Source: Costus lasius (lineage: Eukaryota; Streptophyta; Magnoliopsida; Zingiberales; Costaceae). Taken from it: 64,000 nt of DNA. The stretch is taken from assembly GCA_027563935.2 (NCBI GenBank), contig CM050449.1, positions 56,933,949-56,997,948 of the forward strand. The letters are read 5' to 3'. Shown in pieces: positions 46,175-57,251 of this stretch. The notes under the pieces are model-generated. The model was not told the origin of the DNA and did no database searches. It saw only the letters and a list, made by a program, of their open reading frames with translations. How positions within the stretch are numbered: the first letter of the stretch is position 1; every line of letters begins with the position of its first letter. Position numbers and translations under genes: made by a program.

Positions 46175-48988
46175 ATGAGCTTCAATGTGCGATCCCTACT
46201 GGAAAGGGAGAAGTTTGCTGGGCCAAACTTCTCAGACTGGTTCGGACACCTTAAGATCGTTCTTAAGGCAGAGAGGAAACTGTATGTCCTCGAGACGGCT
46301 ATACCGCCTCAACCCGCTGCGAACGCCGCAAGGGCGGTTCGTGATGCCTATGAAAAGCACGTCAATGATAGCATTGATGTCGCTTGCCTGATGCTAGCGT
46401 CTATGACGCCACCGCTGCAGTGTCAGCATGAGGATATGTCGGCTATAGAGATTATAGCGAACCTCAAGATGCTGTATGCTGCACAGGCGAGGACTGAACG
46501 CTATAATCTGACCAAGCTTTTCTTTCAGAGCAAACTGGCTGAAGGGAGCCCAGTGGGAGCTCACGTGCTCAAGATGATTGGGCACAAGGAGGCTCTGGAG
46601 AAACTGGGGCATACCGTCAACCAGGAGCTTGCTGTAGACATTATTCTGCAGTCTCTCCCGCCCTCTTTCGATGCGTTCATTATTAACTTTAATATGAACA
46701 AAATCGATTGTACTCCGGCAGAGCTGCTGAATATCCTCTTGACTACTGAGGAGACTCTGAAGGGAAAGCCTTCAACCTCTGTCTTAATGGTTCCTTCCAG
46801 GAACAAGAAGAAGGGGAAGAAGGGCAAAGCCCCTGTCAAGAACTACAGTAAGGCTCTGAAACAGAAGGTTAAGCGGTCAAAGGACAACAGGTGTTTCCAC
46901 TGTGGCCAGCTGGGTCACTGGAAAAAGGACTGTAAAGCGCTCCAAGGAGATAAGAGGGGAAGCATCCCTTCTGGCTCAGGTATATACGTGACGGAAGTCA
47001 TGGTTTCATCTTCTTCTATTTCATGGGTGTCGGACACTGCATGTAGAGTTCACATTTGTTCAAATGTACAGGAACTCAAGAGAAGAAGACAGGTGGGACA
47101 GTATGAGGTGGACCTACACGTTGGAAACGGGGCACGGGTTGCTGCTGTTGCTGTAGGGGATTATTACATCTCATTACCATCTGGCATTGTATTAGAATTA
47201 AACAATTGTTATTTTGTACCCAGTATTACCAAAAATATTATCTCTATTCCTGCTCTTGTCAGGAAAGGGTTTTCCTTTGAATGCAAGATTTCAAAGTGTT
47301 ATCTTACTCTTGATAATATTGTTTATGCTACTGGTTCAATTAACAATGGGTAATTCATGTTGGACATGGAATATTCTATACAAAATATTGATAATAAGAA
47401 AGCCAAGTATGCTGATGACAGCACCTTGTTATGGCATAGTCGTTTAGGCCATATTAACAAGAAGCGCATTAAGCGGTTGCATGATCATGGACTGCTGGGA
47501 TCATTCTCCTGTGAGGAGATTGATACATGCAAAGCTTGTTTAATGGGTAAAATGACGAAGGCTCCTTTTCCTAACAAAGGTCAAAGGGCTTCAGGTTTAC
47601 TTGACCTTATACACAGTGATGTGTGTGGGCCATTTAGTAAACATGCCAGAGGTGGCTATCAGTACTTCATTACCTTTACTGATGATTTCAGTAGATATGG
47701 GTATGTCTATCTTATGAGACATAAGAGTGAATCTTTTGACAAGTTCAAAGAGTTCAAGAATGAAGTACAGAATCAGCTAGGCCGAAATATCAAGGCACTT
47801 CGTTCTGATCGAGGTGGAGAATACCTGAGTCATGCGTTTACTGACTATCTAAAGGAGTGTGGGATTATCTCACAGCTCACTCCGCCAGGAACACCGCAAT
47901 GGAATGGTGTGTCCGAGAGGAGAAATAGAACGTTACTTGATATGGTTCGTTCTATGATGAGTCAGGCTACTCTTCCTTACTCCTTTTGGGGATTTGCACT
48001 GGAAACAGCTGCAAAGGTACTAAACCGAGTGCCATCCAAGGCCGTTTCAAAGACTCCATATGAATTATGGTATGGGAAACAGCCTAGCTTGACATTTATT
48101 AAGATCTGGGGTTGCGAGGCTTATGTCAAAAAGCTCGCCTCTGGGAAACTGGAGAGCAGATCTGACAAATGCATCTTTGTCGGTTACCCTAAGGAAACTA
48201 AGGGTTATTATTTCTACGATCCCAAAGAGAACAAGGTATTTGTTGCTCGAACGGCCATATTTCTTGAGAAGGCGTTTCTTCTGCAAGAGGCCAGTGGGAG
48301 AGAAATAAAGCTGGATGAGAATCCAGAGGAAGGACAAAGTAGTCAAGCACAGTTGGATGAGCCTGAGCCGGTAGAACAGGTTATTGAACAACCTGAGGCT
48401 CAGATATCACGGGAACCGCGTAGATCGGGAAGGATCCGTCGACAGCCTGAGCGCTATGACGGAGTCTACATCATTGACAATGATGAACCCCTCACTTATG
48501 CGGATGCGGTCAGTGGATCGGAGTCAGCTAGATGGCTTGAAGCTATGCGAGCCGAAATGGACTCCATGTCAGATAACCAAGTCTGGGATTTGGTTGATCC
48601 GCCTCCGGGAGTAATCCCTATAGGCTGTAAATGGATCTTCAAGAAGAAGATTGACATGGATGGTAACGTGGTTACCTATAAAGGCAGGCTAGTTGCGAAA
48701 GGTTTCAAACAAATCTACGGGATAGATTATGATGAAACTTTCTCTCCTGTAGCCATGTTCAAGTCTATTCGGATTCTTTTCGCGATAGCAGCATATTACG
48801 ATTATGAGATCTGGCAGATGGATGTGAAAACTGCTTTCCTTAATGGAAAACTGGATGAGGATGTGTACATGACACAACCTGATGGTTTCACTAATCCAGC
48901 AGATCGTCATAAAATATGCAAGTTAAAGAAGTCCATTTATGGACTTAAACAAGCATCTAGAAGCTGGAATATTCGTTTTGATGAATCA
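46175..48988 (+). pseudogene. Copia H gag-pol, truncated in RT with an internal stop
   Basis: Begins MSFNVRSLLEREKF and stays in phase for 938 codons until LTR I interrupts it in RT (after IRFDES). A TTA-to-TAA change (47351-47353) stops translation after SINNG, before the integrase histidines. Gag and zinc knuckle are intact. The protease motif is altered around the catalytic Asp (WVSDTACRV instead of WVLDTACGV). Integrase D, D and E are present. RT has QMDVKTAFLNG, but YVDD and all of RNase H are lost. The copy is inactive. Confidence 0.93.
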
Positions 48989-49888
48989 TGAATGATACAG
49001 GATGTTTCATATAAGATCGATTCATATGCTAGGTAAAACCGAGTTCAAGAAAACACGATCTGAAAATTTCCACAAACCCATACATAAATATCCACAAAAC
49101 ACAAATCTCATAAATCACATAAGGGTACCTGCCACCACGCAATCCTTGCACTAGACATATGCAAGGCAACAGTTATATCAAATCCGATGGCATAAATACA
49201 ATTCAATTCGAAATTCAAAGCAAAGCCACAAAGTCGACTTTATAAGCTCATACCAAACACCGAAACCAGGCTGAGGCCCGCGGTGACACAAAAATCAAAC
49301 TCATTTAACTGCCACAATCTGGCAACACAAATTTCACATAGTTCACGTGGTTCACACAAATTCACATAGTTCACATCATTCATATAGTTCGTATAACTCA
49401 TATAGTTCGGCCACAACCGGCCTCATAATTAAGCACAAAAGTTCTTAAATATAATCACAGCAAACTAGCATAATGTCCACGCCAATGCTAACTCAAGAAA
49501 TGCGCCCCTGCTCTATGCCTGAAAATAGTGAGGGGTGAGCTACACAGCCCAGTGAGTGGATAGTCTAAATCGACCATCCATAACATACATTCAAAAATAT
49601 AGGCAGATTATTTTAAAAATCTTTAACAGAACATTATGTCAATATACAACAAGATTAAATACAGAAGTCATATAAACAGCCAGATGTACACACCAACATA
49701 TATCAAACTCAGGTTCTAAACAAACTCAGGTTCTAGAGTTATACTCTAAACCAACTAAACACACCAATACTTAATTAACCTAGTTGTCCAGCATATTCAG
49801 TAGTGACCAATATGGTCTAACCCGGCTTTGGCCTAAGCACTGGGAGCTGCAAAATCTCGTGCAACACATAAACATGGACAGTGAGTAG

Positions 49889-50090
49889 AAGCAAGAGGTG
49901 GCCCCCGCCAGGTCACGACGTGGCACTTTGCTCTAAAACACCCCATAAACACATCGATGGCTTGTGTGTAGATTCAAGAGGTGGCCCCCGCCGGGTCACG
50001 GCGTGGCACTTTGCTCTACGACACCCCATATCACAAAAAGAGAGTGATGACATCAAGAGGTGGCCCCTGTCCGACCAAGACATGGCACTT
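49889..50090 (-). repeat. Three degenerate repeats with the GTGCCACG/GGGGGCCACC motif
   Basis: Three copies at about 78-88-bp spacing read AAGAGGTGGCCCC...GTGGCACTTTGC on the plus strand. They are diverged relatives of the gypsy minisatellite units on the opposite strand. Confidence 0.75.
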
Positions 50091-50379
50091 TGCGTCAAAA
50101 CTCGTTCTCCCAAAAGGTTCCTACTGGACAACAAACACATCTTATATCATATTTCATAAAGGTGGACTCCTAAGTGTCAACTAGACTCTAGGATAGTCAT
50201 CACAAAAATCATATCGGGCAGGCTGAACATCAACCCCCATCACAATAATCATAATAGGCAGGCTGAACATCAACCCCCTCATATATCAAATACAGGGCTG
50301 AAATTCAAACCCTTAACATATCACATAAGGACTATCCAATGAGTACCCGGTTACACTTAGCCATAGTCCTAACCAACAC

Positions 50380-51760
50380 ATAACACATAATATTCAAAAT
50401 TCCCATAATCACATAATTTTCAAAAATCTCATAACCACATAATGTTCACAATTCACATAATCACATAATGTTCACAAATCACATAACAACATAATATTCC
50501 AAAAATCACATAAACACCTAATATTTAAAAATCACATAATTACATAATATTAACAATCATATAAAGTAGTGTGGTCCTTAGGTTTCATGCTGATTAGTTC
50601 AGTCAAACCTTACTAGGTTATCACCCAAATTTCTCAAACAATTTCTCAACATTGCAGTTAATAAGCATCCATAAAAATTAACATAAAACTAAAACATGTA
50701 GTCATACAAACTATCCATAAAATTAACAAAAACTAAAACATGTATTCATACAAACTATTTTACAAATATCTACATATAACCCACGGTTAACATAACATAT
50801 TATCTATTAAATTTTACACCTTGAATTAACATGAATTTCATGCTCAAACCATTGGTCTAAAACTTCCGAAATTCCATAAATTAATACCTTAAATTTCATA
50901 TTACCAATTTTTGGTTTTCATAAACAATCATCAAGATTATTTCGGTTTACATGGAAATTTAGGTTTTCATGGAAAAATACAATTCGGTTCTCATGAAGAA
51001 CAATACCCTAAATTCGGTTTTCATACCCTAAATACACTTTGCATAATTTCGGTTTTAACATGGTAAATTTTCCAAGAACTCAAGTGTATCATTTAACACA
51101 AACACAACCAAATTGTTAAATCAATTAAGACATTCCACTCACCTTGAACCGTGAACACCAATAAGAAAAACCCTTCCAAAAAATTCGTCTAAGGCTTTGA
51201 AAGACGCCACCAAACACCAAGGAATGCCGGCCAAAGGAAGAGGAAGAGGAAGAAAGGAATTTCGCCTCCAAGCCTCCAAGAATCGCCCACCTCTTCCTAG
51301 CCGTCGCCCAAGTTTTTCCTTCAAGCCAAAAAATCGCCAACTCTCCTACCCTAACCGAAATATCAATTTGAATTTTCGGTTTTTAATTCTTTAACCCGTT
51401 AACCAACTAATTCCAATAGGGTTTAACGCACTTAACTAACTAAATTTGAATTTTAAACCCAATAACCCATGGTTTAAGTGACAATCCAATAAGGGTTTAA
51501 TTAATATCCAATAAGCTAGTTAATTAACCAATAAGGTCTAATTAATTAACCAATAAACTCTAATTAATTTATCATAAATTAGCAACCAATAATCGAATAA
51601 ATTAACCACCATTAATCTCTAATTAATTTACAATAAATTAACAACCAAAATCTCTAGTTAATTAACTATAATTTATCAACCAAAAATCTCTAGTTAATTA
51701 ACTATTAACAACCAATACATAGAAAAAATACCACAGTCAATAATTTTATTTAAATCAAAA
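50380..51760. repeat. A+T-rich short degenerate repeats within LTR I
   Basis: About 50390-50560 has repeated AATCACATAAT-type units, and about 51490-51720 has repeated TTAATTAACCAATAA-type units. No gene seen; the small plus frame at 51197-51394 is not supported. Confidence 0.6.
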
Positions 51761-51798
51761 ATAATGCTTACCAGGACTTAAGATCCTTGGATCTTACA

Positions 51799-53486
51799 CC
51801 TTGGGATTCCATGAGTATCATGTATATAAACTCTTTTGTTTATAAAGGCAATGGTTGTTATTCAGGTTGTTACATTGTCTGCTGCAATATGTGTACTTCT
51901 GAATAATGTCTCAAAGCTGTTCAGCTAGGCTGACATGCAGTTAAGTCCTTAGTCGAGATATCTTGGTGAACATGAGACAGCCTTGATATGATTGAGACTA
52001 ATGTGTGTTCTAATCTTATAGGATGCTTCGAGCATGGAATAAGATGTAGACTCATAGGTACATTGGATGTACTGGACAGACCCTATTAGGATATTCAATT
52101 GCTTGTCACAATGTGAATAATCCTTATGCAACAAGTGGCACATGTCCTCTGATTTGAGATCACTTGTGTTTCTAAATGATGATTGTCATTGTTTTGAGGT
52201 AGTTCAATATCATTTGAAATATAATGGTTATAGACTATCTTGGATAATGATCATGAGTCAGGTTAGGACACTAGTGATAGATATAGGATTGCCGTCTCCT
52301 TAATTGGAGTGAGATGTTCTGAAGGGGCCCCCCCTTAAATGAGATGATTGAGAAAGTGTATGGCCATACCCAGGTGAATATGTTCATCTGATCTAATCAT
52401 GCTCATCATATTGGAGTCACAGGCTTGACACGCTTGTCCAATAAAAACATCCAGTGGCAAAGGAAACATGTATGCCTAGTGAAGTGGATTCACACTTGTG
52501 CCGTGGTTTGGGTGTGGTCTTGGAAGACTCTTTCCTTTATATCGGGAGACAGTGATGTGTTGCTAGATACCCCTCACTGATCGTGATAACGTGAGTTATC
52601 GTTACCGACATTTAAAGGAAACCCTCAGGGTCGCACAATTTGATGATATGGCTTACTTAAGTCAGATCGTGTGGACTGAATTGTTTCGGTTCAGTTTAAA
52701 GGGATTTAATCTCTGATTGTAAGTGAGATCTGGTCTGATCATGTTTGATTGGTTAGGGCTCAAGATCGGTAAGCTTCGATCGAGAGAGTTGATGCTAGAT
52801 CGGTGAGATCAGTAGCATCAAAAGATGAACGGTCAGATCTTGAACCTTAGGGTTTAGTTTGATCTGGACCAATTCTTGGGCTGATTTGGTTTGGTCGTTG
52901 GACCAACTAAATTGAACCGGCTCATATGTGAGCGCTTGGTTCATATGTGAGAAGAGATATGCGGTTGGTTCACTTCATGTGAACGCATAACGCATGTATT
53001 GAAGTCTTGCTAATTTTGGCATTTCGGTTTTTCCAATGTGATGAACGTCTCAACGTTCGATCACAAGACTTCTCTAACGCTCGTCTCTCCTTTGCTCTTG
53101 ACGAAACACACACTCTTGCGTGGTGTAAGTTGACGAGAAGAAGGATCGGCCAAGATAGACTTCATCATCCCCTTCCATTCGACAAGGAAGCTTGGGTGCC
53201 TTGCTAGCACAAGGGACGCCAAGGAAGTAAGCGATCTTCATCTTGTGTGTGAACTTTTGGAGGAGATCAAAGTTGCTCTCTTCTTCCAACACACCATCCA
53301 AGCGATGGCCATGGTATGGATCTTATCCAATCTTTGCAAGTTGATCATTCAAACATACATGCGATCATAGAGAACCTAGATTCCGCAAGAAAAAGGTTTT
53401 ACATGCGCCTATTAAGGTTTGCGCCCCCCTCTTGAAAGGGGTACTCACAATAGGTTTGCGCCCCCCTCTTGAAAGGGGTTCTCACA
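51799..53486 (+). repeat. Element H 3' LTR lacking its first 34 bp
   Basis: Starts at CCTTGGGATTCC. The missing 34 bases plus these 1688 give exactly the 1722 bp of H's 5' LTR. About ten differences from the 5' LTR were seen by eye. It ends CTCACA followed by the TSD ATTAT, so this end belongs to the original insertion. Confidence 0.92.
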
Positions 53487-53491
53487 ATTAT

Positions 53492-54730
53492 AGACTATCT
53501 TGGATGGTGAGCTTGAGTCAGGTTAGGGCACTAGTGATAGATAAAGGATTGCCGTCTCCTTGTTTAAGGAGTGTGATGTTCTAATGGGGCCCCCCTATGA
53601 GATGATTGAGAAAGTGTATGGCCATACCCAGGTGACTATGTTCATCTGATCTAATCATGCTCATCATATTGGAGATACAGGCTTGACACGCTTGTCCAAT
53701 AAGGACATCCAGTGGCAAAGGAAACATGTATGCCTTGTGAATTTGATTCACACTTGTGCTGTGGTTTGGGTGTAGTCTTGGAAGACTCTTTTCTTTATAT
53801 CGGGAGACAGTGATGTGTTGCTAGATACCCCTCACTGATCGTGATGACGCAAGTCATCGTTACCGACATTTAAAGGAAACCCTCAGGGTCGCACAATTTG
53901 ATGATATGACTTACTTAAGTCAGATCGTGTGGACTGATTTGTTTTGGTTCAGTTTAAAAGAGTTTAAACTCTGATTGTAAGTGAGATCTAGTCTGATCAT
54001 GTTTGATTGATTAGGGCTTGAGATCGGTAAGCTTCGATCGAGAGTATTGATGCTAGATCGGTGAGATCAAGAGCATCGAGGGATGGACGGTTAGATCATT
54101 GAACCATTGGGTTTGATAATGTCTAGACTATTGCTTGGGCTGATTTGGTTTGACCAATGAACCATTGACATGTGAACCGGCTCAAGTGTGAGCGCATGGT
54201 CCACATGGAGTGGGATGATCGTTTGGTTCACTTGATGTGAACGCAAAACGCTTCAACGGTTTCGGTTGCTATTTTTGGAAAGTCCAAAAATGAAAAACGT
54301 CTCCACGTTCAATGTGTGGTTTAACGCCTCATTCAACATTCGGCTCCTCTCTCTCGACGAGACGCAAGGGGTTGAAGGTGTTGACGACGAGAAGTTCGGC
54401 CAAGCAAGACACCATCTTTTTCCTTCATTCGATCAAGGACATCTTGGAGATCCTTGCTAGCACAAGGAGCATCCAAGGAGCAAGTCATCAATCCTTTTGT
54501 GTGCGACAATTTGGAGGAGACCTCTCTTGTTCTCTCGCTTCCAAGTCGCCATCTTCTTCATGGCTATGGTATGGATCTAAACTTCATCAAGTTGATCATA
54601 TGTTCTTGCGAAAGATCTATGAAAACCCTTGCTTCCGCTTGCAAAGATTTATGCGCCACCATTTAGGGTTTTCGCTCCCCCTTGAAGGGGACCTATTAGG
54701 GTTTCGCTCCCTCTTGAAAGGGACCCAACA
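53492..54730 (+). repeat. Element G 5' LTR, piece 2
   Basis: 1239 bp completing the 1708-bp LTR. It ends GGGACCCAACA right before the primer site. The U5 end has two related hairpin segments (CTCCCCCTTGAAGGGG and CTCCCTCTTGAAAGGG). Confidence 0.93.
53843..53858 (+). promoter_or_regulatory. GNRA-loop hairpin, subfamily G version
   Basis: GATGAC-GCAA-GTCATC: the fourth stem pair is changed on both sides relative to A (A:T to G:C), and the loop GCAA fits GNRA. It is 47 bp after TATAT (53796-53800). Same at 61216-61231. Confidence 0.6.
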
Positions 54731-54744
54731 ATTGGTATCAGAGC
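54731..54744 (+). other. Element G primer-binding site
   Basis: ATTGGTATCAGAGC directly follows the completed 5' LTR. Confidence 0.93.
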
Positions 54745-56489
54745 ATGCGGTTACAGCATGTTAATATGATTGCTTGATATATTTTTGTGATCCATGTTTG
54801 CGCATGTAAATGTATGCTTAGATCTAAGTTGCATGCCGAAACTTCACATGAGAATATTTTGTTATGTTGGCGCATGTAAGTTTGCGCTTGTTATTGTGTT
54901 TGTGTTTGTCAAAACAAATATCACTTGCGCGCCCCATTAGATCTAAGATGCACCTATTGTAAACCCTTAGACGGGTTGATGGGGTTGAAAGCATCAACTA
55001 GTATAGATCAAACTAGTCTGATCAGACCATCTGACAGCCGAGATGGGTCGACCAGATGGCACCTGTGCGCAAGCACGAGGTGGCTATAGGTCGACTGCAT
55101 CAAAGGCGTGTAGCGAGGTCTGGTTGAGACAACCAGTGAACACTCTTGAGTTAGGCCCGGGGTCACACCCGCTTGCCAGAACTCTTGAAGGTTGTTCAGC
55201 CCTTGGCGCATGCATGGTTGACCATTAGGTCAACTCGAGTCAGTTAGGACTTGGTGCATGCAAGGGCATGGATCTAACTAGATAAGATGAGTGGATCCCC
55301 ATCAATGGACCATTGTAAGGTTGTAGGGAAGATAAGAAAAGTAAAATTGATGCCAATGGGTTTTCAAACGTTTATTTTCTTTGTAATGGATCACATATTG
55401 ATTGATGCCATATGCCTGTTTATTTCATCTTATGTGGGTTGCCCTTTAATGTGTGCTGTGCTGGGGCCTGCGAGCCTGGTTAGTTATAAATTAATATTTA
55501 TTTGTGATCTGCGAATCACATTATATTTAATTTATAAAATGTAATTGACCTGCGAGTCAATCTTGTCTAGATAGATTGAATTGTAATTTAATCAGACAAG
55601 TATTCAATGCACACATGGCAATGAAGCGCATTCAGCTGGTGGCGCACCTGAGCTGCTCTTGGCGCTAGGGCCCTGGGTTGGACCAGATGAGAGGCAAAAG
55701 ACCCAAGAAAAGCAAGTGAAGACTTAAGTTAGGTTAAGGTCTTACTTAGGCTATGGGCTTTTACCACATAAGATCCATGCTTTCTATTTATTGCTTTTAT
55801 AATTAGAATTGCATGAGTTTATCTTCTGCTATAGCCATAGGATTTGCCTGATAGTAAGAAGATAAAAGACCGTTAAAATCCAACGCATAAATATCAAGCT
55901 CGTAAGCCTTCTGACGCGAAACCTCACTGTTCTGACTATCGTTGGAGCCGTGTTGTACCCACTCAGTGGGCACGTCCATCTATCTTCAGACGGTGCGGGA
56001 TTTCACCTGCGTGTTACAGAGAAGGGATTTATCGCTTCTCGTTGCTCAGCATAGCATGTGGTGGTCCAGGGAGTAGGTCGGGTCAGCTTGACCATGTAGG
56101 CTACATATGTGGCGCATATGGTAGCACATGGAGGCAGCCATCTGTGGGGTCAGAGATTGTGTTGTACCAACTCAGTTGGCACAGTCGGCTGGATTGCCCA
56201 GATGAAGGGGAATCGCACGGGTTGGCGATTGGCAGGGACTGCCTACCAGAAATTAGTGCTTGTATTCTCTGTGCATCTTATCTCGCCTGAGCGGGACGCG
56301 GAGACCAAGTATGAAATCTGGATCCCATCTCACTAAAAGAGTGTTACTCTTTCGGACTGTTTTAATGGATTTTTCAGTCAGATAAAATAGTGAGAAAAGA
56401 ATCATTTCTTAAGTCCTGAATTGATTCTAAACATTGATACTGACCTTGCTGTACTTGCATTGTTGTAGATTCCTGCAGCAACGAACACC
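54745..56489 (+). other. Element G untranslated leader
   Basis: Homologous leader with near-palindromes at 55950-55973 and 56159-56182. Like H it lacks the T-arm-like stem. A 61-codon frame at 55043-55228 is also open in H (44716-44901) and C but broken in A. Confidence 0.8.
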
Positions 56490-57251
56490 ATGAGCTTCAA
56501 TGTGCGATCCCTACTGGAAAGGGAGAAGTTTGCTGGGCCAAACTTCTCAGACTGGTTCGGACACCTTAAGATCGTTCTTAAGGCAGAGAGGAAACTATAT
56601 GTCCTCGAGACGGCTATACCGCCTCAACCCGCTGCGAACGCCGCAAGGGCGGTTCGTGATGCCTATGAAAAGCACGTCAATGATAGCATTGATGTCGCTT
56701 GCCTGATGCTAGCGTCTATGACGCCACCGCTGCAGCGTCAGCATGAGGATATGTCGGCTATAGAGATTATAGCGAACCTCAAGATGCTGTATGCTGCACA
56801 GGCGAGGACAGAACGCTATAATCTGACAAAGCTTTTCTTTCAGAGCAAACTGGCTGAGGGGAGCCCAGTGGGAGCTCACGTGCTCAAGATGATTGGGCAC
56901 AAGGAGGCTCTGGAAAAACTGGGGCATACCATCAATCAGGAGCTTGCTGTAGACATTATTCTCCAGTCTCTCCCGCCCTCTTTCGATGCGTTCATAATTA
57001 ACTTTAATATGAACAAAATCGATTGTACTCCGGCAGAGCTGCTGAATATGCTCTTGACTGTGGAGGAGACTCTGAAGAGAAAGCCTTCAACCTCTGTCTT
57101 AATGGTTCCTTCCAGGAACAAGAAGAAGGGGAAGAAGGGCAAAGCCCCAGTCAAGAACTACAACAAGGCTCTGAAACAGAAGGTTAAGCGGTCAAAGGAA
57201 TACAGGTGTTTCCACTGTGGCCAGCTGGGTCACTGGAAAAAAGGACTGTAA
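56490..57251 (+). pseudogene. Copia G gag, ending in the zinc knuckle by +1 insertion
   Basis: Intact gag from MSFNVRSLLEREKF. The zinc knuckle reads CFHCGQLGHWKK, and the frame then ends in G-L-stop because the A-run near 57235-57242 has six A's where other copies have five. This removes the last cysteine. As it stands, this copy would make a Gag-only product of 253 residues. It may be a random homopolymer indel or a sequencing error. Confidence 0.9.

Larger units (their letters stand above)
48989..51798 (-). repeat. Gypsy-type LTR I (solo or composite) inside H
   Basis: 2810 bp of sequence foreign to the copia family. On the minus strand it begins TGTAAGATCC and ends ATCATTCA, with TG...CA ends. 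It lacks any coding frame, primer site or polypurine tract, so it looks like a lone LTR. It holds blocks (around 49889, 49977 and 50055) whose complement reads AAGTGCCACGTCGTGACC then GGCGGGGGCCACC, matching the 76-bp units of the gypsy element at 2863-13674. The flanks do not form a TSD (AATCA left, CCTTG right), because host sequence was deleted. Confidence 0.75.
42683..53486 (+). mobile_element. Copia element H, with pol 3' end replaced by gypsy LTR I
   Basis: Plus-strand element flanked by ATTAT (42678-42682 and 53487-53491) within G's 5' LTR. It ends GGGGTTCTCACA, a different LTR end from A, B, C and G. The 5' LTR (1722 bp), leader and gag to mid-RT are present. A segment corresponding to G positions 59305-60429 (1125 bp) is missing: the end of pol, the polypurine tract and the first 34 bp of the 3' LTR. 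LTR I sits in its place. Confidence 0.93.

Noticed and set aside
48989..51798. Calling LTR I a complete gypsy element
   Set aside because: No primer site, polypurine tract or coding domain is present, and it has only one LTR-like unit.
56109..56336. Leader frame of about 70-90 codons before gag (also in H and B)
   Set aside because: Length and start vary between copies, and the region overlaps the near-palindromic RNA motifs; likely non-coding.
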